Of a stretch of DNA of 64,000 nucleotides, positions 24,011 to 36,500 are shown piece by piece. The notes below the pieces were generated by a model. It searched no databases, was not told where the DNA came from, and saw nothing but the letters and a program-made list of their open reading frames with translations. Made by a program: the position numbers and the translations under genes. Origin of the DNA: Fagopyrum homotropicum (Eukaryota > Streptophyta > Magnoliopsida > Caryophyllales > Polygonaceae); NCBI GenBank assembly GCA_033239125.1, contig BSWB01000001.1, positions 114,818,916-114,882,915 of the forward strand. Reading direction: 5' to 3'. Positions within the stretch are counted from its first letter, which is position 1; the number at the start of each line of letters is the position of its first letter.

Positions 24011-25650
24011 TTTTATGTTGGTTTATCTAATATATTTTCATTTATTTAAACCGTTATTTTGAAAATAAAATTTAACCGATTGTTTGATCATCCTCCAATT
24101 ATTATATGACAACTTGACAACCACTCATGATTGGTTTCTTAACCGGATGGAGTTTGTGGATTTTCGTTTGTGTTAAGAAACCATTCATCATTAGTGTTTC
24201 GTGACCCTCCCGAAGATATAGTAGATTTCCGTTTGTATAAATTACTACTTAGCCCAATTTATTATTAATAGAAGTGCGTTCAGATGTGCCGGAGACCATC
24301 AACTCTCCTTTCAAACCAGTTTTTAATCAACAAATGTAAAAGTGGACGTTAATTATCATCATATGAAAAATAAAAAAAATATATTCAACAAATACCTGTG
24401 CAACAAATACCTGTGCAAGACACAAACTATGCACTAATTCAACATATATACTAATCTTAACGAGAAGCAACTTCAATAATTAGACGATGAGTCATCCAAA
24501 ATTAATGATTAAATATTTTGTATAATTAGTGAGGATGATAATGAGATCATGTGATGAGTGGATGAACAACTTTCATTCCTTTATTCATTCCCTAAAATAT
24601 TCACTGATCCGTTAATCAATTGTGGTTTTATCACCCGCATTCGTCGGGAGTACAAATAGATCAACTCGATTGGAGTGGGTTTAGTCCAAACCGAATCTCA
24701 TTGATTTTCCTTCTTAGTTCAAAATTTAGACACACATGCGATACAGTTCATAGTAGTAAGTAGTTGTCCCTATTTTTAACACATTTTTATTTATGTATAT
24801 TTATATATAGTTTCACAATTAACATCATTTAGTCATCTAAAAGTATAGTTAAATATACCTCGTTTTAGCTAGAAACAATTAATACTTACTTTATTAATTA
24901 TAAAAGTATCCTTGTTAATCGTGTTGATTTTTGTCGCGATATCAGTTTGAAGTCATAATTTAGGTTTTGAAGACAAATTGTCTATTTGTCTCTTGGTAAG
25001 GCAAAAAACAAATAGTATCCTCCATTTTCCTCTAAACAATTATGCCTGGGTGTTAGTGACAAATTAATTATAGTTTATACAAGTAGACCTTCCTTCAATA
25101 TTACAACGATTTTATGGTGATTGTTTCGATTAATTCGCGTTTTGAAACATGGATTTATGAGTAAATACTTTTTTTATTGAACCACCACTTATCACGTCTT
25201 CATTAAATAATGACATAATTAATAAATACCTAATATTTGTTGGTGTTGATGGGATCAAGGTTATGCTTTCATGGGTCAATGTTGGGATTAATAACTTTTA
25301 AAAAGAGGGGAAAAGTGTTCTTCGATGATGCCAATTTTGAGCATCTCACTTGGCAAAGAGTGGTTTTATAATTTTAGATTATTTTGGGTGTTTTAGTGAC
25401 TGTTGAAGAAAATAAGGGTGATTAAATGAAATTAATCTCGTTGCCTATTTCAGGTGAAAAGGCTCCTACTAAGCTTTTATTTTTCCAATTTTTAACTTAT
25501 TTTTCAAAAATAAAAGCATAGTTTTTTGATAATTGGAAAAAAAAATTGTGATAGCAAAAATAAAATGAATGACTAGTAAAAATTGAACATATATTGAAAA
25601 AAAATAGCAAAAAAAAAAATTCTCCCTTCATAAAGAGTCTCGTCACCCAG

Positions 25651-25652
<2 letters not shown>

Positions 25653-25692
<40 letters not shown>
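25653..25692 (+). repeat. (AT)20 microsatellite
   Basis: A pure dinucleotide run directly adjoins the left terminal inverted repeat of a MITE. A second (AT)n run (25953-25978) adjoins the right side. Confidence 0.95.
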
Positions 25693-25694
<2 letters not shown>

Positions 25695-25952
25695 TATGAG
25701 AACAAACTTATCGTGTAATCATGAGAACAGATTCGTAATTATTATTAGTTTTGTTACGAAGGTGTCATATCGTTTAATGTATTATTCGTAGTTATTGCTT
25801 GTTGAATGGATTATTATTAATTATTATTATTCGTAATTATTATTAATTATGATATCTACTTTAAATCTCGACCCTTAACACTCACCATTCGACGGTCTAA
25901 AATTGTTCTCATAATTACACGATAAGCCCGTTCTCATGGGAACCGCACCCTC
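25693..25952. mobile_element. MITE-like inverted-repeat element inside an (AT)n tract
   Basis: A left arm at 25693-25728 (CATATGAGAACAAACTTATC...) pairs with the right arm at 25915-25938 and nearby (GTTCTCAT..ACACGATAAGCCCG). The arms are about 35 bp with a few mismatches. The interior is AT-rich, 186 bp, non-coding. An outer block GGAACCGCACCCTC exists only on the right, so the left end may be eroded. (AT)n flanks both sides, as described for rice Micron elements that target TA microsatellites. Confidence 0.65.
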
Positions 25953-26083
25953 TATATATATATATATATATATATATAATGTTTGTTTTTGGTTAATGGT
26001 TGTTTTCCGTCAAGTGAACCGTTTTAATCGTCACTTTAACTGTCTCGTAAGAGCCATATAAAGAATATAGGTATTACGATTTA

Positions 26084-26489
26084 GGTCATGTTCGGTAAAA
26101 CGAGATTTTTGAGTAGTTTAACCTTTTTGAGTAGTTTTAACTTTTTGGATATATTTATTAGTAGAGTTTTAAAGAGCTTTGTAAATTCCCGAAAAATAAG
26201 CTAATTGATGTTTGATAAAAATGGATTTGAGGATAGATTTACCAAAAAACATAAAAAGGACAAAATATACAAATTGTTAAAACTAGTTTTAAGGGGTAAA
26301 ATTGTAATAAAAATTCGTTAATCTAAAAAAAACTATGAATTGAACCTTTTCAAAGTTGGACCCAAAAGCTTCTGAAAAACCTAATGAAAAAGTTAATCTA
26401 CCAAATAAACTGGTATAACGAAACCCATTAGCTTTTGTTTTTTTCAAAGCTTTACAAAAAGTTTTAAAAAATCTCCGCGGAACATGACC
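26084..26489. mobile_element. Tourist-like (PIF/Harbinger) MITE, 406 bp
   Basis: The termini GGTCATGTTCGG and CCGCGGAACATGACC form imperfect inverted repeats of about 25 bp. Both sides carry TTA (26081-26083 and 26490-26492), the 3-bp duplication of the PIF/Harbinger superfamily. There is no reading frame. The superfamily call is inferred from TSD length and terminal sequence. Confidence 0.7.
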
Positions 26490-26652
26490 TTACTTTGTTA
26501 TCTGAATCGACTATTTCTTTGTTGAATCGTAACTGTAAATTTGTTTGAAATTCAACAACAAAATAAAAAAGATTAAAGAGAATGATGACACGTTTCAAAG
26601 CATGAGTAATATAAAGTACACTTAATAGTTCGACAGTCTAATAGCAGGTTCC

Positions 26653-26742
26653 TTCATGTTCGAAGATTTTGAATAGTTGTAGTTCATGTTCGATGATTTT
26701 GAATAGTTGTAGTTCACGTTGGGTGATTTTGAATAGATGTAG
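26653..26742 (+). repeat. 30-bp tandem repeat, three copies
   Basis: Units at 26653, 26683 and 26713 have the form TTCATGTTCGATGATTTTGA plus ATAGTTGTAG, followed by a diverged partial copy. The minus-strand frame here encodes the apparent YNYSKSSNMN peptide repeat, which I regard as a by-product. Confidence 0.9.
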
Positions 26743-29700
26743 TTTACAGTTGTGGTTTTGAGTAAAGAGAGTATTAAAAGCTCACATGGAGACTGACAGA
26801 CAATAAACAAGTTAGTCAATCTTTGGTATTTATTACTCCTTGGGAGGAGAAGAAGGATATGAATTACAGGGACAACTCAAACGACGTACTGTCAATATGA
26901 ACCTGCTTGTGCTGTTGTTAGATTCGAAATGCAATTAATACAACTACACTTGCACAGCTTCAACTCTTAAATAACACATATGCAAGTCAGACTTTACTGT
27001 ATATCAATATCTCTTCCCATAAATTATTAAATTTTTTAGTCTTAACCGAGGAGAACACAACGTGCATAATTAATGAAGGTGTGAACGAACGTAAATGTTG
27101 ACGAGTAAAGTGGTTGCTGTCAATTTGCCTACCATTTTAGAAACTTATTTTACACCAAATTCAATGGATCAATAGTCATATTCAGTCATTTAAGAACATA
27201 TTCAACCATTCGCATCATGGGCTTCGATAGGGGCATTACATATTTCATACCGAATTCAGTGGATCAATATGATTAGTTTAAACGTGAACAAAAGTCATGA
27301 ACCTATTAAAAACACCGATAAATGTTGTTTTCATTTGTTACGTAGCGACTAACAATTCCCTACAAATCTTAGGAATTGTGCACATACATCAATTGACGAA
27401 GCATACAAAGTTGTCTCCATCTGAACATGTTCTCTCTTATTTCTAGGTGAGTTCCCATTAAACAACTTGAAGTGAACACCTAGTAGGATGTTGATTGACT
27501 TACATTTGCATACTAAGTGTCCGTTTGTTTAGAACGGTGAAATGAAAATGAAATGAAATCGGACAAGAGGAAGTAGAATAAATGAAAACGATTTGATTAC
27601 TTTTATTTGTTAAGAGATGCCTAAACAAGCCCTAAACCTCTTCGGAACGTTTCTAATCTATCTAATTTGCGAAAAATACAACTTGTTGTCTTCCTATCAT
27701 GATCAATTATGTTAGAATGCGTATATTGTTAGAAGTATCTTAGGGACGTCTTAGTGAGAAGTCCTTTACAATTACAATACCACTCAACAACACTCTTTCG
27801 AATCTTTTTAGACGAACATGATCGCCTCAATAAGAATCTTTTTAGACTAACATGATCACCTCAATAAGAACTTTTCTTGTTTTCTTAGAACAAACACCTT
27901 GAAAGCCTCGAGTTCTTGGCCCTGATCTTCTCATGCAATAGATATGTAAATGAATTAACAAGAGATTAACCTGATTAGTAGTATATCTAAATTACAATTT
28001 CCCCTTTTATCATCAAATAATTGAGTCCTTTTTAGCTAGTATATTTAAATTACATTTCCCCCTTTTATCATCAATATCATTCAAATGAGAAAAGTAAACA
28101 TAGTAATGTAGGCTCAAAGAATTTACACGTAAACATCAACACAACAAACAAAAACTTTCTCAAACAGTTTGCAAGCATACACATTACACATAAAAACCTT
28201 ATACAAAATGAATCAAAATAAAGCAAATACAAAACATAAGAAAAAAAAAAAAAAGTTAAGGCTTGTCAAAATGGAATTTATTTATCATGTGTCCTTCACA
28301 AGAGTACGTCCCAAAATCTCCTTTTACAGCTTAATCAAAGCATCCAACTTTTACCAATTGCTTCTAGGGCATCCTTGCCCCACTTCTTTGATGACCAACT
28401 CCAACTTCTCAAAAACTTCGCTAATCCCTCGTCCTTTCGAGGACACAAGGGTACCTCTTTAGCACTTTTATACATTCTCATTACTTTCACTCTCACTATA
28501 CATCCAGTGAGCCAAATCTATCTCCAGTCTCATTAATTAGGGATGAAACACGAGCCTCAAATCTCGCAAATAATTATAAGACCCAATTATAACATCTCGT
28601 TAGATCAAACACAAGGACAAAGTGTGATGATTTAAATGATCATTATAAAGCCGACAAACATATACACAAACAAAAATATTAGGGTAAAGGATCGAGCATA
28701 CAAATAAATGGAATGCTCGATCAAGGTAATAATTATAAACAAAATGATGAAATAACAAAAAAAAAAACAAATAAGACCGAAAACACAAACTCTGGTCGAT
28801 AAGGGGATTGATCGAACCGACTAGTAGGAATTAAGTTATAGAAAATAGAGTTTTTATTAAATCATCTGAAATTAGGAGAATCGAGAATTACAGGATTTGT
28901 AATTCAATATAATGACATTTTCGAATCTGAATCAACACAACAATGCATATTCAATCTCAATTGATATTAATCATATCCATGATTATATATATCATGCTTT
29001 GAAGGAAACAACCCTACACAACTCTTGCATCTTGTAGAATATACAAAGTAGAAATCATGCAAATATCGCATCTTCCAATTAATACTTTGAAGAACAAATA
29101 GAATAAAAGCATGCATGTATACGTGCAATTATCGCATCTTGCAATAGACAAACAATAAACTACCATAACACGTGGATTATGACGTGTATTAAAAGTGATA
29201 AAGATAATCATTAACATCATAGATATGCCATGCAAAGTTGAAAATTAGCAAGAAATAGACTTACAAAATTTCCCCTTTGTTAATCAATCGAAATAATGTC
29301 CATCGAACAACACTGTAAGGTCAATCAAATCGACTTCCTTATGAGTGGAAAAGTTTTGGAATGACAATTGGATAATCAAACTAATGGATGTAAAGCCTTA
29401 TTTATAAGTAAGATATTTAATCTAATCCTTCTAGGGTTTGAGGCTAATCCAAAAACCCTATCTCTTAGGTGATAAAATAATAACAAAAAGAAACCTTATC
29501 TTTCAACTAACAATATCTCTGAGGGAAGATATGATTAAGTGAAAAGAAGAATAAATCTTTGGTGGGACTGACATGCTATAGTAGAATGGATCATCATGTA
29601 GTAAAATGCAACGTCTAGAAGATAAGGTCATATGCTCTAAAAGTGGGACCAATCGCTCTGTGATCTAGGTTGGGCTAATCGGTGTTATGCCTTGAGAGAT

Positions 29701-29991
29701 CTTCATTTTTAAACTCTCAAATCTCAATCTATCCGATCGTATGGAGAACCTTAGTGTGTGGCAGACATTCTTCTGAGAATCGTTCCATTTTAGTTCTCAG
29801 AAGGACTAAAATATCTACATTATCATGAACACATAAGTAGATATCCTAAACACATAAGGGAAGAAAATCTACCAAAGTATGATACAAATATTCACCATAT
29901 GCCCACGAGATGGATGCTACCAAATACCCCATATTTAAACCGTACTAATCCTTTAGTAAGATCTAAAGATACCTCGATCTGGAACTCATAT

Positions 29992-30989
29992 TGATGTGGG
30001 ACCATCCCCAATACATCCTAAAAGACCTATCACTAGAGCTAGAGCAAAGTCATTGAAGGAGAAGGAGTTTTCATCTTCAAAGGCCATCCAAAAAGAGGTT
30101 TCTAGCTTATTGACAACATGTATACCTAATGAGAATTCATTTATGCCTAAGTCTTCTTTAGTGACATTATTGTCTACTGTGAAAGGACCTTATAAGAGTA
30201 AACATGATCAAGGAAGCAAGGAAAATGGGTAGAACGAGACTTAAGAGAACCAATAAAGAAATCTCGGCCATGAGACAAAATCTCGCACAAGATTTAGACC
30301 GAGATTTGCTATCTGTCGAGATCTATAAGATCGAGTCGAAGATCTTATTAGTTATAATTATTTTGTTGTTATTTTAAGTACCTTTAAAGCTCTAAATATT
30401 CTGAAGGTATCTTTTGATTTTTGATTCTATCTTTTAGGATTATTTTTTTATTTTATTTTCTAGTATAATCTCGCCTATATATAGCTATATAAGTCGAGAT
30501 TCATAGGTAGATTTTATTTTATTTTATTTTACAAGATACTCGCTGCTTTGCTTACGAAGTTTGTGTTTTATTCATTTCCATTCAATCAAAAAGAGAGCCT
30601 TTGATTAAATAATTGTGAGTCCTTGCTAGGTTGTGCTTGTGTGTGTTAATGTTCTTAAAGGTTGGTACTCCTAGTCAGTTCTGGTACCTCCTTGTGCTTG
30701 TCTTATTTAGAAGGCTTGTCTAAGGTTGAAGAAGGGAGGGTTAAGGTAAACTCTTTGTTAAGGGGTTTTGATCAAATCGGTCAATGTTCTTACAAGAATA
30801 CCTTGATTCACATCTTTCTATATATCCATCAATTTCAATCCATATTATAACCTTCTTATCTAATTATAACCTTCTTATCTATCCATTATCATTCCATCAA
30901 CTCACGTTTTTTGTCTATGAGTTTTCACAAATCTCGGCCTTATCATACAAATCTCATCCGAGATTTGCTTTTGTTGTCAGTTTTGTGGA
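29992..30989 (+). repeat. G 5' LTR (3' end displaced or lost)
   Basis: It matches 57045 to about 58023. It starts TGATGTGGGACC and encodes a remnant of the pol C-terminus (29996-30232, with PITRARAKSLKEK). It then holds the U3 with a TATA box inside a palindrome and a leader with AAATCTCATCCGAGATTT at 30949-30966. At 30990 it switches to an Athila-type LTR. About 42 bp of the LTR end present in the 3' copy are not found beyond it. Confidence 0.8.
30467..30501 (+). promoter_or_regulatory. TATA box bracketed by AATCTCG/CGAGATT in the G 5' LTR
   Basis: AATCTCG (30467-30473) and CGAGATT (30495-30501) are exact inverted half-sites around CTATATATAG. The 3' LTR keeps the arrangement at 57501-57537 with TATAAAT inside. 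It is probably the core promoter of G. Confidence 0.55.
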
Positions 30990-32260
30990 TGATAACATGA
31001 ATTATGTCCTCAGTATAACCTTGCATATAGGTAGTTTTTTTTCCCTTTTTTTGCATACATAGACATGAATCCATAACATTTGAGCTCATATTTACATACT
31101 TCGCTAGAATAGGTGTCTACACGAATTCTTGTTGCATTTGTAGGTAATTTGGCCAATTTTGGAGCAAAATGGAAAATTATGAGGACAAGGCTTCAATGTA
31201 TATCACATTGGAGCATGGTGGAGCATAAAAGGGAGGCTGGATCATCATCAAAGGATGGAGAGAAGAGCTTAGAAGACACGTTTCGAAACAAAAATCTTGG
31301 CCCGTTGATGAAAATCTCGGCCGAGATCAATACCACAGTCATCCGAGATTTTGTGTAAAAACGACGCATGGCCCAAGTTCTAAAACCCTAGTTTTTCTTA
31401 TAAGATATGATGGATGCAACAATCTAGAGGACGTCGATGACAAACGAACTACTACGGATATTACACTACTACAGAGGATTGATCATCAACGTTCTTAGCT
31501 ACAACACTTGTGAGAGTATTGTGAAGTTTCTTGGAGAAAAAAACACTTAGTTCTAGATTTCATTGATTTTGGATTAAAGATTGGATCTTTGTTATTGGAT
31601 TGCTTTTGTTTTTGGATATTGAAGACACCTTGCTAAGTATTTCTTACTTTTCTTTTGGTTTTATTGATTTATGGTTTTCTTGAATTCTTCATATATCTTT
31701 CTTGATTTGAATATGTGTGTTGTTGGCTAAACCCCTGCGATTCTAGGATGATTGGTTGATGGTTGTGGTTTAGATGATGATAGACTAATCCATTAAGTTA
31801 GATTGGACCATGAAGAGTTGGTTTACCCTTCGAGTAGACGAATTTCGGCCTGTTCTTGAGAATCTCGGCCAAGATTTTTCTTAGAACAACCAAAATTTCT
31901 TCTGTTGATCCGTTTTTGTTATATCTTTATGATTAGGTTATAGATTGCGCACATCCTAGTCTTTGTTGAACCTTTCATACGTTCCCTATAAGGCTTAAAT
32001 CTAAGCTTGGGAAGAGACTTACCTGATGATTCCTTTCTTAGTTACAAAAGATGGCGAGTTCTAGGTAATAAAAAAATTCAAAACTCTTTATTAGGTTTGA
32101 TTGTTCCTTCTTGTTGCCTGAGTGAGCTTACCTGAGACTTACACCGTAAAAGTTACTTGCACTCAACTAAGATTTTTCAATAACTTTCTCCACAAGTTTC
32201 AAATTTTTCTTTATTCAGTCAAATATTATACATTTATTTTGATTAGAGTCAAATCTGATA
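30990..32260 (+). repeat. A1: Athila-type LTR fragment in the G 5' LTR (right limit approximate)
   Basis: It starts TGATAACATGAATTATG, like the H LTR (TGATAGCATGTATTATAG) and S LTR (TGATGACATGATTTATG). It shares the GATTCTAGG..GATTGG block (about 31740) and the GAGACTTACC motifs (32014, 32134) with them in the same order. Similarity fades after about 32200, so the 3' part is missing. A candidate TATA (TTATAAG) lies near 31408. No internal region follows, so it is a solo or truncated LTR. Confidence 0.6.
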
Positions 32261-33210
32261 ATATCCAGGTGCTTATTTAAGGAGGAAGGAGATTTACAAG
32301 ATTTTATTGTTGAGATCTTATCTAGTAGGTGAGATCTTATCCGATCTTCAAAATCCTAGCCGAAGATCTTTTCCCAAAATCTCTTTCTATAACCTACAAC
32401 ATTCATATATTCGACCCCCTGCTTAATCCATAACTCCACAAAAGGTTAGGCACAAAATTTCCAACCATATTTTTAACTCCGTCTCCTATCATCAACTTAT
32501 CCCTACAAGTTGAAGGAAAGTCTTTTTTGAGGAAAGTTGTTGCGATCCAACAGAGAAGGAATCATCAAGGCAACAAGGGAGGAGTATATTCCAGAGCATA
32601 GCCTATGATTGTCATCGACAGTTGTCGAATCAACAATCTTGACCTTGAAACAGAAATCTCCCCCGAGATTTGAGTAATTACCCGAGATTTTTTCTGTTGA
32701 GATTAAACCTACCAGACTATCTCTTTTATCCAATTGCAGAATTTCAAGGCACGTAAAACTCTCTTCTTAATCTCTTGTGTGCCTATTTATTGCTTTTTTC
32801 TACTCTAAACACATTGAGCCAATTTCTGTGGGTGTGTTAAGTAGTATCTATACTTTCTAACATACTAGTTGTGTCTACTTGCAATATTCTTTCTAGTTAG
32901 TGTTAATTGTGTGAAGAGACTTCTAGTAGGTGTTCCTTAACTAACTCCCAACACAGGAACTTTCTTCCAAACCAAGTTGACTACTTGATTCAACCAAGGA
33001 GTTTCTAGTTGAGACTAGTTCACAAAACTTAGAGGAGTATTAATCCATGCAAGACAATTACATCAAATTAGCTTGCGATATCACAACAAAGTGTGAGTGT
33101 GAGATAAAACAAGTAAGGAATTTTCATTTCACTAACTTCACAAGTTTGATGTTACTTTGCGTGACTGTGTAGGATGTCTAATAGTCCAAGAGGGTCATAA
33201 AGGAGTGAAC
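32261..33210 (+). other. Unassigned leader-like DNA before the G gag start
   Basis: No gene and no primer binding site could be recognised. Two copies of the G-type palindrome half-sites (AAATCTCCCCCGAGATTT at 32654-32671, then CCCGAGATTTT) suggest at least 32600-33210 is G leader. The stretch 32261-32600 may be a residue of A1 or of the G LTR end. Confidence 0.45.
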
Positions 33211-33372
33211 CCATGAGTCCAAGGACCAACGATGTGGTAAAACAAGTCTTGGCCTCACTTACCAATCTCAACGGAGACATTTCCAACCTAAACGGAGGGA
33301 TGGAAAGCATCAACAAACGAATGAATACAATGGAATCTCGCCCTGTCATTCAAGGGATAGACGGTTTGAGAT
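33211..33372 (+). pseudogene. gag: N-terminal fragment of the G gag
   Basis: A start at 33211 (MSPRTNDVVKQVLASL) gives a short coiled-coil-like N-terminus rich in Asn, Leu and Met with heptad spacing. It ends where E4 is inserted; the continuation is at 51327. The GAGAT at 33368-33372 is the left copy of the E4 target-site duplication. It is assigned to gag by position and by the following capsid sequence, not by a domain match of its own. Confidence 0.6.
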
Positions 33373-33590
33373 GAGATGAACCTGATTGAAAGTATTATTC
33401 GGTCTAATAAGCCAAAGAAGTGGTAGAGATTAGAGTATACCAAGAGTGGAGCTTATGATAATGACGAGGTTCGATAGAGAAACAAATGGGTTATTCTAGT
33501 ATATCATATCTTCTTTTGCGGGAACTTGTACCGAGACGAAGTCGTGATAATATACGTGTGAATAGTATCGTGAATACCTAAGAAATTCAG

Positions 33591-36500
33591 TTGTGAGCGT
33601 TGGAGCTGAAGAACCGACATCGCCAACTGCTGCCGGTACCATTCAGATTAATGGTTTACCCGTCAGAGATTTTTGTGATACGAGTGCTATACACTAATTG
33701 ATTTTTGTCTTATGTGTTGAGCTTTTAGTGTTAGATACGATAGAAGAAATACCCTTTATTATAGGGTTACCCGATGATATTAGGGTCAGAATTACCCGCG
33801 AGATACGTGTTTGTCCCATTCATTAGGGACTTGTGATTTGCTCGTGGACTTCTTTGTCATGCCGCTAGTGCGTGAGGAAGTCATTCTAGGTAAGGATTGG
33901 ATGGATAGACATCGTGTTGTGTTAGATGTAGGTAGGTGGACCGTGACGGTCTCTACCGAGTCGGGTCAGATCGAGATTTTCCGAGGTTGGGACCTTGGAA
34001 AGTCGGGTAGGGTTATCAGCACGGTACGAGCAGCGAGCCTGATCACACATGGTTGCGAGGCCTTTTGCTGTTATGCCATGAAGGAGAGCGAGAGTCAAAC
34101 GTTATGGACATCCCCGTGGTTTGCGAGTTTACAGATGTGTTTGCCAAGCCGTCCAGTTTACCGCCTTAGAGGAGTGTGGACTTCGGCATTGAGTTGGGAG
34201 CCTAGTACGAGACCGATCTCGAAGGCCCCATACCGTATAGCGCTTGTCGAGATGTTAGAGATGAAGAAGCAACTTGAGGAGTTGGCTGAGAAGGGCTTTA
34301 TCCGCCCTAGTGTTTCCTGTGGGGTGCACCTGTCCTCTTCGTGCAGAAGAAGGACGAATCGTTGAGATTGTGCATTGATTACAAAGAGCCGAACAAGGTG
34401 ACCATCAAGAACAAGTATCCATTGCCTCGCATTGATGACTTGTTAGATCAGCTTTAGGGAGCGATTGTGTTCTCCAGGATTGACTTGCGCTTGGGTTATC
34501 ACCAACTGAGGGTGAGAGAGCAGGTTGTGCACAAGACGGCATTTCGGACCTGATATGGACACTATGAGTTTTTAGTGATGCCATTTGGGCTCACGAATGC
34601 CTCAACAACTTTCATGGAGTTGGTGAACAATACCTTCATCGACTTCTTGGATCAGTTTGTGGTTGTCTTCACATACGATATCCTAGTGTACTCTCGTAGC
34701 AGAGTGGAACATGCAGGACATCCGAGGACAGCTGTGTGAGTTCTTCGAGATAGAAACTGTATGCCAAGTTCTCTAAGTGCGAGTTCTGGATACCAAAGGT
34801 AGCATTCCTGGGTCATGTAGTCTCCGCCGATGGGATCAAGGTTGATCCGGCGAAGATAGAGTCTATAGCAGCATGGATGACACCGACGAACGTCAAGGAA
34901 GTGCGCAACTTTCTTGGCTTAGCCGGATATTACCACAGGTTTGTGGAGGGATCAACATTCTTGGGTTATGTTGTCTCCGCCGATGGGATCAAGGTTCATC
35001 CGGCGAAGATAGAGTCTGTAGCAGCATGGACGACACCGACGAACGTCAAAGAAGTGCGAAACTTCCTTGTCTTAGCCGGATATTACCACCAGTTTGCGGA
35101 GGGATTCTCTGTGAGTGCCCATCCACTTACTAGCCTTTTGAGAAAGACTACCCGGTTTGTATGGTCTGAGCCGTGTACTCAGAGTTTTGAGGAGCTGAAG
35201 AGACGTTTGACTTCTGCTCCCATCTTAGCGCAACCGGAGGACACAGAGGACTTTGTGGTCTACAGTGACGCACCCAAGCTAGGCTTAGGATGTGTTCTGA
35301 TGCAACGTGGTAGAGTGATTGGATATGCGTCTAGATAGTTGAAGACGTAAGAGGAGAACTACCCGACTCATGATCTGGAGTTGGCAACGGTAGTTCATGC
35401 TTTGCAGATCTGGAGACATTACTTGTATGGCACTACATGCCAGATCTTCACAGACCATAAGAGTCTAAAGTATATTTTCATGTAGTGGGAATTGAATAAC
35501 CGCCAACGTATGTGGCTTGAGTTTATCAAGGATTTTTACCTTGAGATTCTATACCATCTAGGGAAGGCATACGTTGTCGCCGACACCCTGAGAAGGAAGA
35601 CGCTTAGAGAGAAGGCGCTTGTGGGACTGGTAGTTCAGCCTCAGTTGTAGAGAGATTTAGCGTGGCTAGAGATGGACATCCAGTTTCTTGATGAGGATGC
35701 CCAGTTGAGTACCTTAGAGGTTCTACCTAATCTGTTGGGAGAGATCCAACAGAAGAAGGGGACCAGCCCGACGCTGACGAGGATACAAGATAGGATGTCT
35801 CGTGGTGATGCACCACAATTCTCCATTGGAGCAGATGGAGTGATGAGACGCTACGACCGCGTTTGTGTACCCGCTGATGCGGATCTGAGACAGAGGATCT
35901 TATAGGAGGCTCACTTCACACCTTACTCAGTGCACCCAAGTGCGAGTAAGATGTATCAGGATGTGAGACGTTAATACTAGTGGAGAGGGCTGAAGCCCGA
36001 TGTAGCCAGGTTTGTGGCTCAATGTGCGACCTATCAACAGGTCAATATAGAGCATTGCAGATCTGGAGGAGTGCTCCACCCACTGCCAATACCGCAGTGG
36101 AAGTGAGAGGACTTCTCCATGGACTTTGTGACAGGATTGAGGCCGAGCAAGAGTTTTGATGCTATCTCGGTTGTAGTTGAATAACTAACAAAGAGGGCAC
36201 GGTTTATTCCTATCAGGAAAACATGGCCAGTGAGTAGATTAGTTGAGGAGAGTTCACTAGATAGATAGTGTGACTCCATGGTGTGACGAGGATGATTGTC
36301 TCAGATCGAGATGAACGATTTACCTCAAGGTTCTGACAAAAAATTCAAACTGCATTGGGGACGAGTTTGCGCTTCACGGCTGTGTTTCATCCTCAGACAG
36401 ATGGTCAATTAGAGAGGACCATTCAAACGCTGGAGGACATGCTGCGAGCTTGTGTGTTTGACAGGGGTCAAGGATGGTCAGATCACCTCCCATTGGTTGA

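Larger units (their letters stand above)
20977..29986. other. AT-rich intergenic region without genes
   Basis: The first 130 bp are probably KCS 3' UTR. Beyond that I see only short frames lacking motifs or codon bias. Contents that can be named are listed separately: a degenerate tandem repeat, an (AT)n-flanked MITE, a Tourist-like MITE and a 30-bp repeat. There are also small duplications, for example near 27806-27871 (TTTTTAGACKAACATGATC) and 27970-28070, and a short A-run near 28240. Confidence 0.6.

Noticed and set aside
25594..25791. Frame of 65 codons with YIYIYI
   Set aside because: It runs through the (AT)n tract and into the MITE, with no coding evidence.
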